Of a stretch of DNA of 6,391 bases, positions 5,442 through 6,391 are shown in pieces. Below the pieces are notes generated by a model, which saw nothing but the letters and a program-made list of their open reading frames with translations, was not told the origin of the DNA and made no database searches. The position numbers and the translations under genes were made by a program. The DNA comes from an uncultured Clostridium sp. (GTDB lineage: Bacteria; Bacillota_A; Clostridia; TANB77; CAG-508). Each line of letters begins with the position of its first letter. Within the stretch, counting starts at the first letter, position 1. The stretch spans positions 1 through 6,391 of the forward strand of contig CAOJZU010000035.1 of assembly GCA_948466265.1 (NCBI GenBank), in the 5' to 3' direction.

Positions 5442-5659
5442 TTTCTAGATTTCTCCTTTTTTCTTTTATAAACTAAAATTTCTCCAGGTTCACGATTTAA
5501 AACATTACAAGCCTTTTCTAATGTTTCAAAATGAATACCAGATGTCTCATTATCCATTAAGTGACTGAGTGCTTGATAACCTCCTTCCATTTGTTTTACA
5601 AACCAATATTTACTTTTCTTTTCTTCTTTTAGTATTTCTTTTATTCTTACATATATCAA
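5438..5659 (-). CDS. XRE/Cro-CI family repressor (HTH_26-like)
   Basis: A small DNA-binding protein: IYVRIKEILKEEKKSKYWFVKQMEGGYQALSHLMDNETSGIHFETLEKACNVLNREPGEILVYK. The helix-turn-helix covers roughly SKYWFVKQMEGGYQALSHLM, followed by the FETLEKACNVL.(R)EPGEI scaffold typical of this family. The longest frame starts at ATG 5683 (81 aa), but that ATG has no ribosome binding site and lies on or before the predicted transcript start. TTG at 5659 has AGGTGA five nt upstream and makes the protein start exactly where family members begin, so I prefer it (73 aa). It probably represses its own promoter and the divergent small gene by binding the repeats at 5725-5778, and is co-transcribed with the MutS-like gene, with which it overlaps by four nt. 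The basic C-terminal tail KRKKEKSRK is of unknown importance. Confidence 0.82.
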   Translation of the reverse strand: MIYVRIKEILKEEKKSKYWFVKQMEGGYQALSHLMDNETSGIHFETLEKACNVLNREPGEILVYKRKKEKSRK

Positions 5660-5685
5660 GTTTCTCACCTTCCTTTCTGACATCT

Positions 5686-5714
5686 ATTTTACAATGAACC
5701 TATGTATATTTTAA
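5686..5714 (-). promoter_or_regulatory. Candidate promoter of the repressor/MutS-like operon
   Basis: On the minus strand TTAAAA (5714-5709, 4/6 to the -35 consensus) and TAAAAT (5691-5686, 5/6 to the -10 consensus) are 17 bp apart. The predicted start of transcription is near 5679. That would leave the ATG at 5683-5681 outside the message, supporting the downstream TTG start. Confidence 0.45.
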
Positions 5715-5724
5715 CTCTTTTTGA

Positions 5725-5778
5725 TTTAAGATACATTTGCTATAACTATTGCAGGTTTAAGGTATTTTTGCTATAATT
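5725..5778 (+). repeat. Pair of 23-bp direct repeats, probable repressor operators
   Basis: 5725-5747 and 5756-5778 agree at 19 of 23 positions and are offset by 31 bp, close to three helical turns. Both begin TTTAAG and share TTTGCTATAA. The second copy covers the -10 region of the plus-strand promoter. The setting between a divergent XRE gene and a small gene makes them likely operator sites; the second may simply repeat a promoter motif. Confidence 0.6.
5749..5777 (+). promoter_or_regulatory. Extended -10 promoter for the small plus-strand gene
   Basis: TATAAT at 5772-5777 is preceded by TGC (5769-5771), an extended -10 element. TTGCAG at 5749-5754 is a partial -35 at 17 bp. The predicted transcript start is near 5784, giving a very short leader with GGTGAT (5784-5789) four nt ahead of the ATG at 5793. 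The first direct repeat (TGCTATAAC, 5738-5746) could be a second, overlapping promoter. Confidence 0.6.
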
Positions 5779-5792
5779 CAAGTGGTGATTAT

Positions 5793-5975
5793 ATGGAAGA
5801 ATTAAAATTATGTAAGGAAATAATAAAAAAAGTTAAGTGGTATATGGAACGAAAGGACTACGATGGACTAAGATTATATCTAGATGAAAAAGAAAAATAT
5901 ATTGATAATTGTAGTATTGTATCAAAAAATGAAGAGGCAGATTATATAGATGAGTTGGTAAAAGATTTAAAATAA
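5793..5975 (+). CDS. Small protein of unknown function (60 aa)
   Basis: A 60-residue, charged, largely helical protein (MEELKLCKEIIKKVKWYMER, then KDYDGLRLYLDEKEKYIDNC) with an acidic end, EEADYIDELVKDLK. There is no membrane segment, no signal peptide and no motif I can name. It is transcribed divergently from the XRE repressor and its promoter overlaps the second repeat, so repressor control is likely. The spacing from GGTGA to ATG is short but workable. In a temperate phage this place would suit an early or antagonist function such as a Cro-like or antirepressor protein, but nothing in its sequence shows DNA binding, so I leave the function open. Confidence 0.65.
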   Translation: MEELKLCKEIIKKVKWYMERKDYDGLRLYLDEKEKYIDNCSIVSKNEEADYIDELVKDLK

Positions 5976-5982
5976 AAACAAA

Positions 5983-5999
5983 AGTCGAACTTTGTCGAA
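5983..5999 (+). promoter_or_regulatory. Tandem Spo0A-box-like sequences
   Basis: AGTCGAA (5983-5989) and TGTCGAA (5993-5999) lie in the same direction exactly 10 bp apart. The second is a perfect match to the core Spo0A box TGTCGAA; the first has one mismatch. Tandem boxes with a 10-bp period are how Spo0A dimers bind in Bacillus. They lie between two small genes, upstream of the promoter at 6077-6085. A chance match is possible. Confidence 0.3.
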
Positions 6000-6076
6000 T
6001 TTTGTAATTAAGTAATACCAATGAAAGCAGAAGATAATACCTAACACCTAGAATAGTTATTTTATATTACATAATA

Positions 6077-6085
6077 TGGTAAAAT
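6077..6085 (+). promoter_or_regulatory. Extended -10 promoter for the 56-residue protein gene
   Basis: TGGTAAAAT (6077-6085) is an extended -10 element with a 5/6 hexamer. No good -35 is visible at 17 bp (TTATTT), as is usual for extended -10 promoters. The predicted start is near 6092, about 42 nt before the ATG at 6134. Confidence 0.45.
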
Positions 6086-6133
6086 AGAATAAGAGATATC
6101 TCTAAATATCATTCAAATATAGGAGGGATATTT

Positions 6134-6304
6134 ATGAGAAAAAATGATAAAAAACAAAGAATTTTGAATAAAATAGAAAGTAACCTTAATTTTTGTGATA
6201 AAATAATAATGAAGGTATTAAACAACTATACAATAAAAGTATATAGAATAGGTTTAAATGATGCTTTCAATTGGGAAAATCAAAGAATATGGGAAAAATT
6301 TTAA
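6134..6304 (+). CDS. Small basic protein of unknown function (56 aa)
   Basis: The ATG at 6134 is preceded by AGGAGG at 6122-6127, six nt upstream, and the frame stops at TAA 6302-6304. The peptide begins MRKNDKKQRILNKIESNLNF, continues CDKIIMKVLNNYTIKVYRIG and ends LNDAFNWENQRIWEKF. It is basic at the N terminus with a moderately hydrophobic, amphipathic middle (DKIIMKVLNNYTIKVY) and has no clear membrane helix. I do not recognise a named family. Support comes from the strong ribosome binding site, the promoter-like extended -10 upstream and codon usage like the neighbours. It has its own promoter, so it may be a separately expressed cargo gene. Confidence 0.65.
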   Translation: MRKNDKKQRILNKIESNLNFCDKIIMKVLNNYTIKVYRIGLNDAFNWENQRIWEKF

Positions 6305-6334
6305 AAATAAAAATCGTTGAAAGGCAGTAATAAT

Positions 6335-6391
6335 ATGGAAAACAAAGAAAATAAAAAGAAAAAAAGCGTTGCTCTATTTACATTGCGGTTG
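6335..6391 (+). CDS. Start of a further small gene, 3' partial
   Basis: The ATG at 6335 begins a frame that stays open to the window edge: MENKENKKKKSVALFTLRL. GAAAGG at 6319-6324 is a possible ribosome binding site, about ten nt upstream, and the start is 30 nt after the previous stop codon. A lysine-rich start followed by hydrophobic residues suggests a membrane or exported protein, but only 19 codons are visible. Confidence 0.45.
   Translation, partial: MENKENKKKKSVALFTLRL

Noticed and set aside
1262..6059. 12-bp repeat CTAGAATAGTTA at 1262-1273 and 6048-6059 as possible attachment sites
   Set aside because: A 12-bp match is expected about once by chance in an AT-rich window this long, and no integrase is present.
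1..6391. tRNA, rRNA, CRISPR array or insertion sequence
   Set aside because: No cloverleaf, regularly spaced repeats, transposase or terminal inverted repeats were seen on either strand.

Overview
The window is a piece of an AT-rich, low-GC Gram-positive phage or prophage. The host is probably a Clostridia-type Firmicute. Codons are AGA/ATA/AAA-rich, nearly every gene has a strong AGGAGG-type ribosome binding site, and the lysis genes are of Firmicute phage type. No integrase, attachment site, capsid or terminase gene is visible, so prophage and free phage cannot be told apart.

Layout. (1) 1-1214: the 3' part of a phage structural gene, probably a tail-tip or receptor-binding protein. It ends in a variable repeat (VR, 1093-1203). 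(2) 1215-1587: a non-coding stretch holding a hairpin just past the VR, a candidate promoter, a second hairpin, the template repeat (TR, 1350-1460) and a TR-to-RT spacer. (3) 1588-2643: a reverse transcriptase of the diversity-generating retroelement (DGR) class. VR and TR differ at 15 of 111 positions, and all 15 are adenine in the TR, which is the signature of adenine-specific mutagenic retrohoming. (4) 2612-3124: a gene overlapping the RT gene whose product looks like a tail-fibre assembly chaperone. A terminator-like hairpin lies inside its 5' end. (5) 3128-5019: the lysis module, with an XhlA-like membrane protein, a small holin-like protein, an intrinsic terminator, a 47-residue acidic peptide and a modular amidase endolysin with a Cpl-7 type wall-binding end. 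(6) 5043-5659, minus strand: an XRE repressor overlapping by 4 nt a 132-residue protein that resembles only the N-terminal mismatch-recognition domain of MutS. (7) 5684-6391: a divergent control region with two 23-bp direct repeats, then two small unknown genes and the start of a third.

How it fits together. The DGR copies the TR RNA into cDNA with errors at adenines and writes it into the VR. This rediversifies the ligand-binding face of the structural protein, presumably to change host-receptor choice. The chaperone-like gene, translationally coupled to the RT, may help fold or assemble the variable protein. No Avd-type accessory gene is visible beside the RT. The small MutS-domain-I-like protein is therefore the most interesting candidate partner: MutS-like genes have, as I recall, been reported near DGRs. 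Here it sits about 2.4 kb from the RT, on the opposite strand and under its own repressor, so the link is an inference.
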